The notes: a model not told the origin generated them from the sequence alone. Numbered from the stretch's first letter, positions 1-11,717 are shown. The stretch is 64,000 bases of DNA from Ianthella basta (GCA_964019415.1 OZ025869.1:6210882-6274881); one strand, 5' to 3'. Numbers and translations are program-made.

Positions 1-584
<584 letters not shown>

Positions 585-708
585 CATACATGCATGAGTG
601 TGTGTGTAGTATATGTACACTAGGGTACAAATCTATTATTATTCCTTTTATCTCTTAACGTTTCTCTTGATAACATGTGTATGTACAAATACAGAATCTG
701 GTACATTT

Positions 709-718
709 CACACACACA

Positions 719-754
<36 letters not shown>

Positions 755-792
755 CACGCATGCATGTACATGCACACACGCACACACACACT
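709..792. repeat. (CA)n microsatellite, interrupted
   Basis: CA repeat in the opposite phase to the TG tract 125 bp upstream. It is broken near 752-772 by ATGCACGCATGCATGTACATG and resumes to about 792. Together the two tracts could form a TG/CA foldback. Confidence 0.9.
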
Positions 793-1140
793 CACCTTCC
801 CAACCTCTATCTGGAACAACGCTGACCGACTTCATCCTTACGTATACCGATAAATTATATAGAAAATGTCATTAGTTGTTCAGGAAAAGGCCATACAAAC
901 TCGCTATATCGGGGTAATATTCCTTTGATGTGCAAATTTGGTGCTATTCCATGGCCACTATCACAGCGAAATCGCTAAGTGTGTACAGGTACTGCAGCTG
1001 TTCTGCAATAAAACGGTACCCTCATGCACACAGAATACGCTGTAGGTATCCTACTATAATGCACCGAATCTCGGATTTTTATGTTTGTTTGTTACCTCAT
1101 AAAATCTGTGCCTTGCAGGGAATCGGCTCGAGACGCTCCG

Positions 1141-1476
1141 TGCCAGTTGAGGGACTCGGGGTCCAGGTTCTTAGATGGGTGCCGTTCGCCTAGCTGCCTT
1201 GCGAAAAGCGAGATGTCCTTCGTCAATTCTCCGCGGGCCGACACGCCATTTTTAACATTATCGACCGACCCTTCCGCTACCGGTCATTGGCGTACTTGTT
1301 ACGAGCAATGCCAGTTAAGGGAGTGTGGGGACATGAGCTTAGAAGAGTGTCGGTCACCTAGCCGCTGTGCAGCCGAAAAAAGCGCTTCTTTTTCCGCGGG
1401 CCGAAAGGCCATTTTTAATTATTGGTCTCTAGGACTTCCGGTTACGGGAGCTCTTATTCGCTGTCGGCAAACGTTC
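1141..1476. repeat. Diverged 168-bp tandem duplication
   Basis: Two adjacent units, starting near 1141 and 1309, share CCAGTT.AGGGA, CGGTCACCTAGC-like and CCGCGGGCCGA blocks in the same order. An open frame through both reads a repeated peptide starting CQLR. I do not recognise the protein and think the frame is incidental. The rest of 793-2010 shows no gene. Confidence 0.6.
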
Positions 1477-1760
1477 GAATTAAACTCTACGGCCGTTATA
1501 GCAGCCAGCCTCCGTTGCTATCTGTGCAGATAGTTCAAAACTGGCAAGGGACCGACTCGCTGGCTTGCAAGAGGCTGGCAACTTGCCAGTAGGGCGGGCA
1601 TTCAGCTAGTATTATAATATTGGAATCCACCGAGCAGAGGTGTGTTACTGTGTGCCAGGCAATGCGCACATTCACAGATGGCCAACTTCGGAAGAGTTGG
1701 CTAGGTATAATGAACTTGGCTAAGTTTAGCATCACGAATTGATGAAAGGGATGAACTCTT

Positions 1761-1893
1761 ACAAGTGAAGACTGTTACACAGTGAAGCATCAACGACGGT
1801 CCCTACATGCAAGAATGTCGCACCGTATAGAGTCCTACACCCTTGAATGTAGGGACCATGGTTAATGCTCCACTGTGTAACAGCCTTTACATG
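1761..1893. repeat. Imperfect palindrome (foldback repeat)
   Basis: Arms 1769-1813 and 1842-1885 are near-complete reverse complements (left CTGTTACACAGTG, right CACTGTGTAACAG; left GGTCCCTACAT, right ATGTAGGGACC) around a 28-bp loop. Weaker pairing continues outward to about 1761 and 1893. It looks like a short MITE or foldback element, about 120 bp upstream of the TATA box at 2013. Confidence 0.8.
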
Positions 1894-2012
1894 TTTCTGT
1901 CCTTTTTATGCCATTCCTAGGCGATCCTTACAATTTTTGCAGAAAATTTGCACAGGAAGTCCGAACTGATATAATACTGCTGCATGTTGCAATAAATCCT
2001 TATCTATCCGTC

Positions 2013-2020
2013 TATATAAA
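2013..2020 (+). promoter_or_regulatory. TATA box
   Basis: TATATAAA lies 61 bp upstream of the ATG at 2081. With the usual TATA-to-start distance of about 30 bp, transcription would begin near 2043-2048 and give a 5' leader of about 35 bases. Its position directly ahead of the signal-anchor exon supports it as a core promoter. Confidence 0.6.
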
Positions 2021-2080
2021 TAGGTTGCTCGCCACTGTTATTAGTTAGTAACAACTACACCTAGTTAATAGTACCTGGAA

Positions 2081-2498
2081 ATGAGGCTTCGGCGTGCTCT
2101 CGTCTACGTAGCTTGTACAGTTGTACTCGCCATTCTCAGTTCAATGTTCCTTCGAGTGGTCTATTTCAGCCAAAAAAATGCCATTGCTAAACAACGTTGT
2201 GAAAGGCAGTTTCTTGGTTTCGATATGTATGTATGTATATTTATATAATACGTAAGCTGTGGTAGTATAACTATGTCAGCACTTATATAATAATGTATCG
2301 ACGATATATATGGTAATGAAGTGTTTAAGATAAAGGGAATTGATAATGTTGGCCATTTTATTTGCCTTTCTCATGCCGGAAAGACCAAGGGAATTAAAGA
2401 CTTTGTGTGCCCTCCATCCATGTTCCTCTCCTCTCATCTATGTATTTTAGAGTGCATGTATATGTATGTTTGCATGTGTGTATTTAGCTACATGTGTG

Positions 2499-2558
<60 letters not shown>

Positions 2559-2565
2559 TGTGTGT

Positions 2566-2653
<88 letters not shown>

Positions 2654-4552
2654 ATGTACTTGATTGTGTATTTGCCAACTCTGAGAATGTGCAAAATGTG
2701 TATAAGGTACGTAAGTTAATGTACTGTGCCATTGTGCACATGTGTCAAAATATTTTTGACTCTACTCGTATCTGCTTCAATCATGTGTATTCATCATTTC
2801 CTGTGAAGTGTGTTCGCAAGTGTGTTGATGAATTACACATTTTGGTAGTTGCAATAGCTACTACATATTGATAACACAGTAGTGACCAGCGAGAGCAAGT
2901 GTTTCGAGTTGGGGCAGCAGCCCTATGAGATTTTTAACTCGAAATACTTGTTTGAATGTCGAAAGCTATATCACTTGAGATAACTGCGCACTGAATCGAT
3001 TCAATGATAATGTACGTGGTGACAGAAAAAGATTCCCATATTATGGGAGACCCACTAAGACATTAAGCAACCATTAAATTTTGAAATATTTGTTGTATAA
3101 TAATTATTCTCTATACTGGTGCTGGTTTCTTTTCATGCACATTCACAGTCTGCACAGTCTAGTGAGTAGCTTAAACTTTAACTTTCACAAACTAAATTTC
3201 TGGCCGCTACTGCATTTCCTTGAGCAATTCTGAATTACTTTATAGCTTTATACTGCATGCTAAAATTTAAATGTCAACACTCTTTTACATAGAGGGAGAT
3301 ATACTGTAGCTGTTTTAATTAGTTATTTGCCATGCACTGCATGTTCATTCATATGATCCACAATGGAGGTGATTGGTTGCTACTTGGGGCACTAGCTTTA
3401 GCTGCGTGCTACCATATATCACACATTTTGGAACAGGGTGTGTGCACTGTTCACTTGTACCCTGCAAGCAGCTGCCACGTACTTTGCATGCAGTCAAATG
3501 AATTTTATGCTTATATATCAAGTATTCTCATTCAATGCTCTATTTTTGTTTTGTCTCATTTTAATCAGATTCCTGACACTGTTGGAGTTACGTGTTCAGA
3601 ACTGAAAGTGGGAAATCCTACACCCTACCGAAACAAGGAGCATTGTTGTAGGGAAGCTGAAGCTAAGCACCTACCTGAGCTGTGTGGACAGGTCAATGCT
3701 AGTGCTATTGGAAATAAATCCCATGTACAAGGTTGTACATGCCTTGACTTCATGGCTTGCAAGACAGTAGTCCTCACTTCTGCATCAGCAAATCACTGGA
3801 TTGAATCACTGGATGGCATTGGGTCTGTGCAGAACATAATGCCAGATATGAAGATCATCATGATGGACATCGGACTGACTGAAGAACAAGTGGAACAGCT
3901 GCAACGATTACGTAATGTTGAAATTCGAAAATTTCCATTTGACACTTATCCACCTCATGTGGAAGACTTGATGAAATATGCTTGGAAACCATTGGCAATA
4001 CAGAGGACACTGTTAGAGTATGAATCTGTATTTTGGATGGATGCAAGCTTGAGTATAAAACACCCACTTATGGACATTATCATTCCAGATTTACAAAAGT
4101 TTCCCGTCAGAGTGAAAACCAATGGATACTATGACGGAGCATTCATCAGGGATGAAACCTATATATTTGTAGGGCTAACTCGTAAGCAAGTGGGTAAACA
4201 CATTCAGATGCAAGGAAATGTTCAAATATACCGAAACTGCTCTTTTGTACATGAGCGAGTAGTGTCACCTTTAGTTGACTGTGCACTTCATGAACAATGC
4301 ATTGCCCCAAGTGGATCTTCCCCTTTTGGCTGTAATTTTGACAAGTACAAGGAACAAGTCAAACAGATTGATACCATTGAGGAAGTTGCCTACATTGGCT
4401 GCCATTGCTTTGATCAAAGTGCATTAACAGCAGTTGTATATAAGGAGTTCCACTTTCCCAGTGACCATTATGTGGTGGACCCAGCAGGTTACAGCGAGAC
4501 CATGGTAGTATGGAGGAATCCAACAAAGTGTTTCACTCTTTTCCTCAATTAA
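2081..4552 (+). CDS. Type II membrane glycosyltransferase-like protein (DUF1647-like), two exons
   Basis: Proposed exons are 2081-2230 and 3569-4552, giving 377 aa. Exon 1 encodes a basic start (MRLRRAL) and one hydrophobic segment at about residues 7-28, as in Golgi signal-anchor enzymes. The donor is GTATGT at 2231. The acceptor follows a strong pyrimidine tract ending TTTTAATCAG at 3568, and both sides are phase 0. Exon 2 has many cysteines, then KTVVLTSAS, a Rossmann-like stretch and VFWMDAS, a motif of the kind that binds nucleotide sugar and metal. This resembles the DUF1647 / nucleotide-diphospho-sugar transferase group. The frame could also be opened upstream to 3332, but that stretch lacks protein character and is probably intron. 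No AATAAA was seen just downstream. The donor substrate is unknown. It is the only intact-looking host-type gene I trust here. Confidence 0.65.
2235..2950 (-). mobile_element. Hairpin-ended non-autonomous element, copy 1 (inside the intron)
   Basis: Read on the minus strand, this begins with a hairpin at 2950-2896 (CAAGTATTTCGAGTT ... AACTCGAAACACTTG). It then follows the same order of sequence as 31781-32750: a conserved block near 2870-2660, a TG/CA microsatellite (2502-2652), a GAGAGGAGAG..CATGGATGGAGG block near 2440-2405, and a block with TACGTATTATATAAA near 2260-2240. The left end is vague and may be truncated. It sits wholly in the intron of the glycosyltransferase-like gene, opposite to the gene's direction. 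Confidence 0.8.
2502..2652. repeat. (TG)n microsatellite within the hairpin-ended element
   Basis: About 150 bp of TG with GCGCGTG and TATG interruptions near 2542-2570. The copy at 32078-32133 has a much shorter CA tract in the same place, so the repeat expanded inside a transposed copy. Confidence 0.9.
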
Positions 4553-5079
4553 TGCTGACAATGCCCAAGAGTAGTTAGCCAAATGAGGCAGGTTATACTA
4601 TATGAGGGTACTCTTGACAATGGATATATATAGTGACTGTTACTCTAACTGCATAAATGCATGTCTGTAACTTTAAATTATTTTCTGGCTGTGTTCTCTA
4701 ATATTGCCATTGTATACAAGCAGATATTTCATCAAGTGCTGTATCAGAGAATTATGCATGATTGGCATACTGAGGTTACAAGTAACATGGGAATGATAAT
4801 TAATGGGGAGGGGGCAATTGCCTGCTTTACCTCTCACTAAATTAACTGCAGCATGCACTGTAATGGTTGAAGTCACACTATTGTCATTCAAATTCAGTGA
4901 TCTGTTTTGTTGTGTCTTGATCATTCTCAATGTTAAGCAGGATTCAATAGTACATATTCCACCACACAGGACAGACTTGTAGCTGACGTGGATCACGAAG
5001 GCAGTCATTATATATATTTCCCCTGTGCATGTTTGCATACAAATATTTTGTGGGATGTGCACTTTATATATATCTTCCT
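4553..5079. other. 3' flank, no gene seen
   Basis: AT-rich sequence between the glycosyltransferase-like stop codon and the LINE fragment. It presumably holds the gene's 3' UTR. No canonical AATAAA and no credible reading frame were found. Confidence 0.4.
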
Positions 5080-6143
5080 TATACTTCATAATTGAAAATA
5101 GGAAATTGAGCAAGCAAGACACTTATGCCTGTTTCGTTGACTTTAGAAAGGCCTTTGACTCTGTTCCTAGGGAACTGCTTTGGAATAAATTATTACATAT
5201 AGGAATTAATAATAACATTCATGCTAGTATAAAGGCATTATATACGAATACCAGAAGCTCCATAAAAATTGATAACAACCTCTCCTCCCCCATTATTATT
5301 AAGCGTGGAGTGAAGCAAGGCTGCCCTCTCTCCCCTACCCTGTTTAATATTTTTATAAACGACTTGATTGGATATTTGAATGAAAAAGCTGAGGGGATTT
5401 CCTTTGGATCATGCCAATTGAATGCCCTCATGTATGCAGACGATCTTGTACTAGTAGCAGATAAGCCTGAATCACTCAATAATTTGTTACAGGCACTTAA
5501 TCAGTGGTGCACTGACAATGGAATGTGCATAAATCCAGACAAAACCAAGATTATTCATTTCAGACATCCGAAGAAACAAATTTCAAATTTTCTCTTTACA
5601 TGCGGAGAATATCGTATTTATTATACAGACATTTACAGATACCTAGGAGTAGAATTTACGAAACATCTTAGCTGGGCACAACAAATTGAGAGCACATCAA
5701 TATCAGCAAGCAGAGCAGCAAACTACTTAATTGCAAAAACTAGAAGCAGCGGAGCGCTAGTATTTGAAGTTTATACTCACCTGTATAACACACTTGTCTT
5801 ACCTATCATTGGATATAGCAGCTTCTTGTGGGGTTATAAGGGATATAGTGATATAATGAAGATACAGAATAATTTAATGAGAAGCTTCCTAGGTGTAGGC
5901 AGAAATGCCCCGATTGTAGCTCTTCTAGGTGATTTAGGCTGGCTCCCCATTACGACAATCACTAAGATCTCATGCATAGGATTCTGGTTCAGATTAAGCA
6001 AAATGGCTGAAGGTAGATTAAATAAGCAGATATTTATTGAAGCAAGTAATCTAGCATCTGATAAAGGGTATAAGAATTGGATTGCCCATATCCATGACAT
6101 TTTTAAAAACAACCACTCCAATGAATATCATCATATCCAATAA
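5080..6143 (+). pseudogene. Non-LTR retrotransposon (LINE) reverse transcriptase, 5'- and 3'-truncated
   Basis: One open frame of about 355 aa from the palm onward: CFVDFRKAFDSVP (first catalytic Asp), GVKQGCPLSPTLF, the YADD active-site box, then GYLGVEF-like and thumb segments. The N-terminal endonuclease and fingers are missing, and the frame stops before the C-terminal zinc-binding part, so it is dead despite the open frame. The apparent start is an in-frame GTG and is not biological. The region SFLGVGRNAPI is nearly identical to the fragment at 29520-31151, so both belong to one family. Left junction near 5080-5110; no target duplication identified. Confidence 0.85.
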
Positions 6144-6194
6144 TAATGACAGGACACACAAGCAAGTTGTGTCACTTTCTCAAATCCCACTACT

Positions 6195-6691
6195 TCACCC
6201 ATCTTCCTCCACCAGCTGAATACATTCATTAATGAAGGCACGTGCCCTTATATAGATTGAGAAGCCAAGGTCATCCCACTGCTCAGTTGGAACCTGACTC
6301 AGTTCTTCCATTTGCTGAGGAAACCTGCAACATATTTGCTATGTCAACATTGGAAAAATGGAGGTCTAGAAGTGTCACCAACTGTTCCCCCTAATTGTAA
6401 TTTGTGGTCGTCCTGTGGCATGCCGGCGTAACCCTCATCTACATGATTTTGAACAATTCTAATCACATCAGCAACAGCCTGAATCATAACCTCACCACCT
6501 GGTGAACGAAAAAGCCCTTCAAACAGTACAACATCTCTGAGAAGCATCTCTGCCTGTAGGAAAATCCTTCCCACATCTTCTGTAGTGCTATCAAGAATTT
6601 GCTGAATTTCTAGGATAGTTTGTTTAATCTCCAATAAGAATTCAATCAGCTCTTGATCGTTACTAGCCTGACCAGCTGCCATCCTCTCCAA
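6195..6691 (-). CDS. Small helical protein, two exons, function unknown
   Basis: Exon 1 is 6691-6383 (103 codons from ATG). A likely intron is 6382-6315 (68 bp, GTTGGT ... TTTCCTCAG). Exon 2 is 6314-6195 and ends at TGA. The splice is phase 0 and gives about 142 aa. The protein is rich in Glu, Leu and Ile (LIEFLLEIKQTILEIQQIL) and predicted helical, with no signal peptide. Exon 2 adds an acidic tail ending EEDG. The donor is a weak match to consensus, so the junction is uncertain. No family recognised. Confidence 0.4.
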
Positions 6692-6779
6692 AAGGAACGA
6701 GGATACATGTGGGTAGGCTAATTAAATCACTTTGCGAAACGATTGTCGGTGGACATGGATGTTCAATGGTCTACATCGA

Positions 6780-6878
6780 CGGCCGCCTGTCGACATTGAC
6801 ATCGAACTTCAACGGCCGCCTGTCGACATCGACATCGAACTTCAAAGGTCGCCTATCAACATCGCCATCAAACTGATG
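6780..6878. repeat. 33-bp tandem repeat, three units
   Basis: Three direct units beginning CGGCCGCCTGTCGACAT, the third degenerate. The unit length is a multiple of 3, so the repeated peptides (plus-strand RPPVDIDIELQ, minus-strand DVDRRPLKF) stay in frame, but no gene context supports translation. Confidence 0.85.
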
Positions 6879-7159
6879 GCCGGCATCCATTTCAAATTTC
6901 AAACGGGGACAAATCCATTTCAGAATTTGTCCACTCCGGCGCTCCATACTAAGTAGGAGGGCAATAACAGGAAGGTAGATGATGATGCATATCATACACA
7001 AAAGGTCAGAATTTTCCCATTCCTTTGAGTACCGTATAGCAGAAAAATTTCGCGGAAGAACATTTCGCAATTTCACTCGAAAACAAGCATTTCGCGGTTT
7101 TAATTTCACGATTTTGTGCTGATATTTCGCGTTTGCGTTTAACATGTTGCGTTTCTTGA

Positions 7160-8272
7160 ATGAAAATAGGTGTTATTTTTGCTATGGCTGCAAGGTCTGG
7201 AGCAACGTTTACCGTGGAAAGCTGCATAAGAGGCTATCACGTGTACAAGGACATTTGGGACGCTACAGTCGGAGAAGAGCTAGAGTGTGCAAGGGAGAGC
7301 GACAATCCCGAGGATCGCTATGCTGTTGCGATGAAGAAAGATGGCGAAACGGTTGGGCACGTACCGCGGACAATGTCAAGGCTATGCGCGCTGTTTTTGG
7401 AGCGAAACGGTGTCATTTTGTGCACCGTTACTGGTCCCAAAAGGCACTCGGTGGATTTGCCTCAAGGAGGGTTGGAACTGCCTTGCACGCTCACTTTTTC
7501 AGGCGATTCTAGTGCTTTGTCCAAAGTCAAGATGATTATGGCTACTAAAAAAATGCATCATCCACCAAAGCAATCTTCGAGTGAAGATAAACTGAAGGTC
7601 AAGACCATTCTGGAGCTTCCACCAAAGCAAACGTTAAGCGAAGATGCAGATGGTGTAGTGGAGGTGGATGGTCAGATGGAGCAGGTATGGATGAAGATCG
7701 AAGATGTCCAGCTCACGGAGGCCGACAAGTTCATTGTGACAGAAGGTGCGCAACTTTCAGATAAGCATATAAATGCTGTGCAGAGGTTGTTACAAGCACA
7801 GCATCCTAATTTGAAGGGTATGTGCTCAACCTTAGTTGCTGCAAGACAAAAGCTGCCACCTGGTGGATTGCAAGCTTTCTTTGTTCGTGGCAATCACTGA
7901 ATTGTGCTGTCTACACTAGATTGCCGTTCTGGTGAGGTGAATGTCTATGACTCCTTGTACAGTGACCAGGATGCTGATACTTTGTCAGCTATCTCCGGGT
8001 CACTGGAGGTGTATCGACCACCTGTCATCCTAAACCTGATGAAAATAGGAAAGCAGAAAGGTGTTGACGACTGTGGGCTATTTGCAGCTGCTGTGCTAAC
8101 AGCCCTGGCATTTGGAGTGGATGTGACAAAAGTCAAGTTTGATCAAGAAAGAATGAGGCCACATTTAGTCAAGTGCATTGACGCAAAGGAAATGGCACTG
8201 TTTCCCTCCTTGCCTATCCCACCCCATGGCACTAAGCCAGCAAATGCTATAATAAAAACATTGTGCCTTTGA
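7160..8272 (+). pseudogene. HIRAN domain plus Ulp1/SENP-like cysteine protease, one nonsense mutation
   Basis: The frame opens at ATG 7160; the ATG at 7184 (MAARSGATF) is the likelier start because the HIRAN fold begins about 9 residues later. HIRAN occupies about residues 17-115: RGYHVYKDIWDA, EDRYAVAMKKDG, GHVPRTMSRLCALFL, VTGPKRHS, DLPQGGLELPC. A charged linker follows, then a C48-type protease. Catalytic His is the last residue before TGA at 7898-7900, where the family has Trp (GNHW). In the same frame come Asp (VYDS), Gln (KQ) and Cys (DDCGLF) in canonical order. A single TGG-to-TGA change accounts for the break. HIRAN domains bind 3' ends of single-stranded DNA in HLTF; Ulp1 enzymes cut SUMO-like modifiers. 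The role in the transposon is inferred. Confidence 0.8.
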
Positions 8273-8584
8273 TTTTTGACCCTATCCCTTACCTATTGTA
8301 CTGCTATATATGTTTAGCTAATTACTGAGTGTAATTACCTGTACATACATTATAATAACAGTGAATCAAATTTATGCATGTGGATGTCTGTCATGAAAAT
8401 AATAATCGCAAAGTAATTAATGTCCCTTGAGGCAATCAGTTATTCCACTAGCATGGAAACCATGCAGTACAATTTCTGGGTGCTCTTTAAGGGGATCAAA
8501 CATTGACAAAAGCCATTGAGCACTTAGGGGTTTCATAATGCTCAATCGCATGTCGACAGGATGTGTGTCTTTATCTTCCTTGAG

Positions 8585-9848
8585 TTAGCTTGCGACCTGC
8601 TCAGCATACCACTTCTGAAACTTTGCTTTCATAAAATCTTTCACTAATTTGTTCACCGCCACATCCAAGGGTTGGAGTCGATCGGTACAGTTCTCAGGAA
8701 TGAGGACATGATGGATGTGGTGGTCTTCTAAAAATTGCAAGCATTGTTTCGTTACTTGTCCCTTGAAGTGGTCAAACAAAACTAAGGCAGGGCAATCTGC
8801 ACTAAAGCCCAACTCCTCTCGCTTCTGTTTCATGAAGGGCAGAATTATTTTCTGTAGATATTGCAGTGATGTATCCTCATTGGCCCAGTGATTAGGTGTA
8901 TATGTAACATCCCAATCAGCAGGGAGCTTGTAGGAAGGCAAGCTGCGCGCGGTTTTGCCTTGATAGATCACCTGGGGTGGGAGAAACTCACCTGTCATTG
9001 AACATGCCAGTATGGTGGTAACTTGGCGCTTATCATCAATGCCTGCAACGGGCACACGTGTGCTGCCTTTCTTCTCCATGGTCCATGAAGACACTGGCAC
9101 ATAATGCAGAGCAGTGTGGTCCCAATTGACAATAAGCTCTTGAGGAATGTCCTCCATAATGACAGTAGTGAACACTTCATTGAGAAATGTGGTCTTTATC
9201 GCCTCGAAATCCTTCACAGGAACCTTTGCCTTTGTTGTGTGTGGCCTTTCTCTTCACAAATCCCATCCTGGTTAAGAGAGACTTTGCCCAGTCCTTTCCA
9301 GGAGCAAGAGTGTCAACTAGACTCCTATCCTTGTTGGCTATAATAGCCTCAGCTCCACCCAAAACGATTGCAGTGTTCACAACACCGCCTAGTTTTCGAA
9401 TATTCTCCACGTAGGCCTTCACTGCTGTGTCCAGCTCTTCTCCAAGGAGCAGCGGGCGACCTTGCTTGCGATTTGGCAGCGCTTTTATTGGCAGCGGTTC
9501 AGTCGGCTTCCTCTTTCGCACTTCATCCTTGTACTTAGACTTCCACGACCTGACGGTGCTTTCTTTGAGATCAACGCCCCACTCCTTGGAGTATCGCCAT
9601 ATTGCCCGCTTATTCCCTGACTCCATCGCGTACCTGGCAACCTGGGCCTTCTGCTCAGGCGAGAACTTCATGTACGGACCACGCGATGGCCCAGAGCCGT
9701 CGTCCTTCGTGTTGGAGTCGGATGATAGGAGAGCAGAAACCTTTCTGTTGGCACATTCTATTGCCTGAGGTTTCACTGCGCTTCACAAGGGGTCGTTAGG
9801 GTCAGGGAGAGACTTAGACTTAGCTGAAAAGTACTTCAACAACGCCAT
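8585..9848 (-). pseudogene. pogo/Tigger-like DDE transposase, disrupted
   Basis: From ATG at 9848 the frame has a TGA at 9785-9783, then runs open to about 9230. There one extra G (near 9229) shifts the frame, and the catalytic half continues 9217-8585. Order: an N-terminal helix-turn-helix region (KFSPEQKAQVARYAMESG, GVDLKESTVRSWKSKY), a second CENP-B-like binding region (KDWAKSLLTRMGF), then the DDE core with NWDHTA, VLFDHFKG and DRLQPLDVAVNK carrying three Asp. By my count 35 residues separate the second and third Asp. Cut-and-paste transposase for the enclosing element; inactive as it stands. Confidence 0.85.
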
Positions 9849-9987
9849 GACTGCATCCAAACAATGGGACAATGTCGGTGTCAATATAATTCGCGGTAAG
9901 AAATTTTGCGAATAAACTTTCGCGAATTCGCCAACATCGCGAAAAACGCGAAATTAAAACCTCGCGAAATTTTCCCGCTATACGGTA

Positions 9988-10809
9988 TTATATGTAGAGG
10001 AACCATTGTGTTGTGACCTTAATTCTTAAGTGATTATACTTGATTGTGCATGTGATGTCATATGACTGTACTTTTGTGGTTTTGGACAGAAGACCATGTG
10101 GTAGCTGAACTGTGTTGTATTGTTGGTTGTTGAATTATTGAATTGTGCTTGTGAGTGAATCAGTGAGGGTGTAGCAGTGTTACATATATACTATTTAGTG
10201 AAAGTAATTATGCAAGAAAGTGGACAGGCAGGCAGCCTCAGGCAAATGTTGCTAGAGTGGGCCCTGACTGACCTTTTCTCTCAGCTGTACTAGGTGATGT
10301 GAATAGCACCAATGATGTGGGGGAGGGAGACATCCTATCATAACCACTTCCTTTGCCAGACTGGCCCGTAAGACTGGGTATGAGTTATAAGCAGGATATA
10401 CATGATGGTGTGTCAGACATTGAACAGGAAGTACAGATAGGTCAAGTTGTGATATATGAAAGCAGTAATCTGCAGGCTCATATATCATTTTATGTGAGGA
10501 GAAACTTTCAAGTTAGAAGCTGCTAGCTATGGAGAACGATGAAAAGGTAAAGTGATATAGATTGAGTGCACACACTTATTATTAAACCTTTTAAGATAAG
10601 GAGTGTATAATATGCTAACACATCCACAACTTAGAGAGTGGAGAAAGCTGAAGATGAAAATGAGGAGATTTGTGTGCCTGACACACCGGAACATGAGGAC
10701 CAAGAATGGATACCATCAACCCCACAGAAACAGAGCCAAATCAAGACAATTGCCTTTGATGCTTTGGACAGCAAGCTGTAATTACCACTATAATATATAC
10801 ATATTATCT
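9988..10809. other. No gene seen
   Basis: Between the pogo element and a foldback half-copy. Short frames only, none with recognisable protein features. Confidence 0.4.
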
Positions 10810-10980
10810 CGTGTACAAAAATTCCTTTACAATTAAAAAGTTTTAGGAATGGCCAGCAGAAAAAAGCATAGAAACAAGCAACAGTAACAACATCATAATA
10901 AGCCACATTTCCATGGAGTTCACCCTGTATTCCTAATTTCCTTGTAGCTACATGCATGAATGGGACTAACTAGCTAGCTA
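10810..10980 (+). repeat. Half-copy of the foldback repeat at 34124-34451
   Basis: About 170 bp with the same order of motifs as the left arm at 34124-34275: ACAAAAATTCCTTTA, GGAATGGCCAGCAGAA, GCATAGAAACAAGCAACAG, TCCTAATTTCCTTGTA, and a trailing ACTAGCTAGC-like tract. Only one arm is present, so this is either a broken foldback or the basic unit. Confidence 0.8.
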
Positions 10981-11717
10981 CAAATTTAGATTAAGACTGT
11001 GCAGAACATTGAGCACAGTTATGCTACTCCAGATGAGCTGGCTGCCATGTTACCGTTATGGTTACACGTACATGCGAGCACAACAAAAAGGCGGCATTGG
11101 GGTATCCTAATATACGGGGAAGACACACTTCCCACCTGCTCCAGCGCTATACTTATTGGATTGGCATTAGCGCCTGGATATTTGCCCATCATGACCATAT
11201 GTAAGTCATCATACACGATTTTAGTCCATAGGTGCCCTGTGTTGTGCACTAAGAGTGCGCAAAACTTTGGTGGAAGAATATGAAAAGAACAAATGGGGTA
11301 TAAGCAGCCTTTGATGCTTTCATGCTCATCACAATTTGCTCTTTTTTGAATCCACGTGATGACAATACCCATGTGATGAACGGATCACAATGATGTAATA
11401 TTTAGCACGCTCGCTCCCGAAAATGTCATCTGGAAGTAGAAGCATTAGCACACCTAATGCGTCTACAGTGGTGATTGGGACGTTGCAGGAGCTACAAGTG
11501 TGGCTGAGGAGGATGTAGGCAGTCGCAAATGCAAACATGCTTAGATTAGCTCAAGGACATGCTAAAAGCAAGCCAGGAGACATCATTTACAATTAAGGGT
11601 TCACCCTTTCAGGTAAGCATGATGTTGTAGAGTTGACAAGCACTAAAGCAGACTGCATATGAGACAATGGCAAGGGGCAAAGCGAGACAGTATCATCTCA
11701 ATGAAGATTAGCTGCCA
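10981..11717. other. No supported gene
   Basis: Open frames up to about 117 aa occur on both strands (10999-11283 plus, 11019-11372 minus), but neither shows a family motif. They overlap each other, so I do not call them. Confidence 0.4.

Larger units (their letters stand above)
7032..9985. mobile_element. Complete pogo/Tigger-like DNA transposon carrying a HIRAN-Ulp1 gene
   Basis: Both ends are visible: CCGTATAGCAGAAAAATTTCG at 7032 and its inverted partner ending CGAAATTTTCCCGCTATACGG at 9985. Each is flanked by TA (7030-7031, 9986-9987), the target duplication of Tc1/mariner/pogo elements. Subterminal regions are full of CGCGAAA-type repeats, as expected for transposase-binding sites. Inside are two convergent genes: HIRAN-protease on plus (7160-8272) and transposase on minus (9848-8585), with about 310 bp between their 3' ends. 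No other genes. Each gene has only one or two disabling changes, so the insertion looks fairly young. Confidence 0.85.

Noticed and set aside
3332..3568. N-terminal extension of the glycosyltransferase-like frame
   Set aside because: The frame is open, but composition looks intronic and a strong acceptor lies at 3568. The anchor exon at 2081 fits much better.
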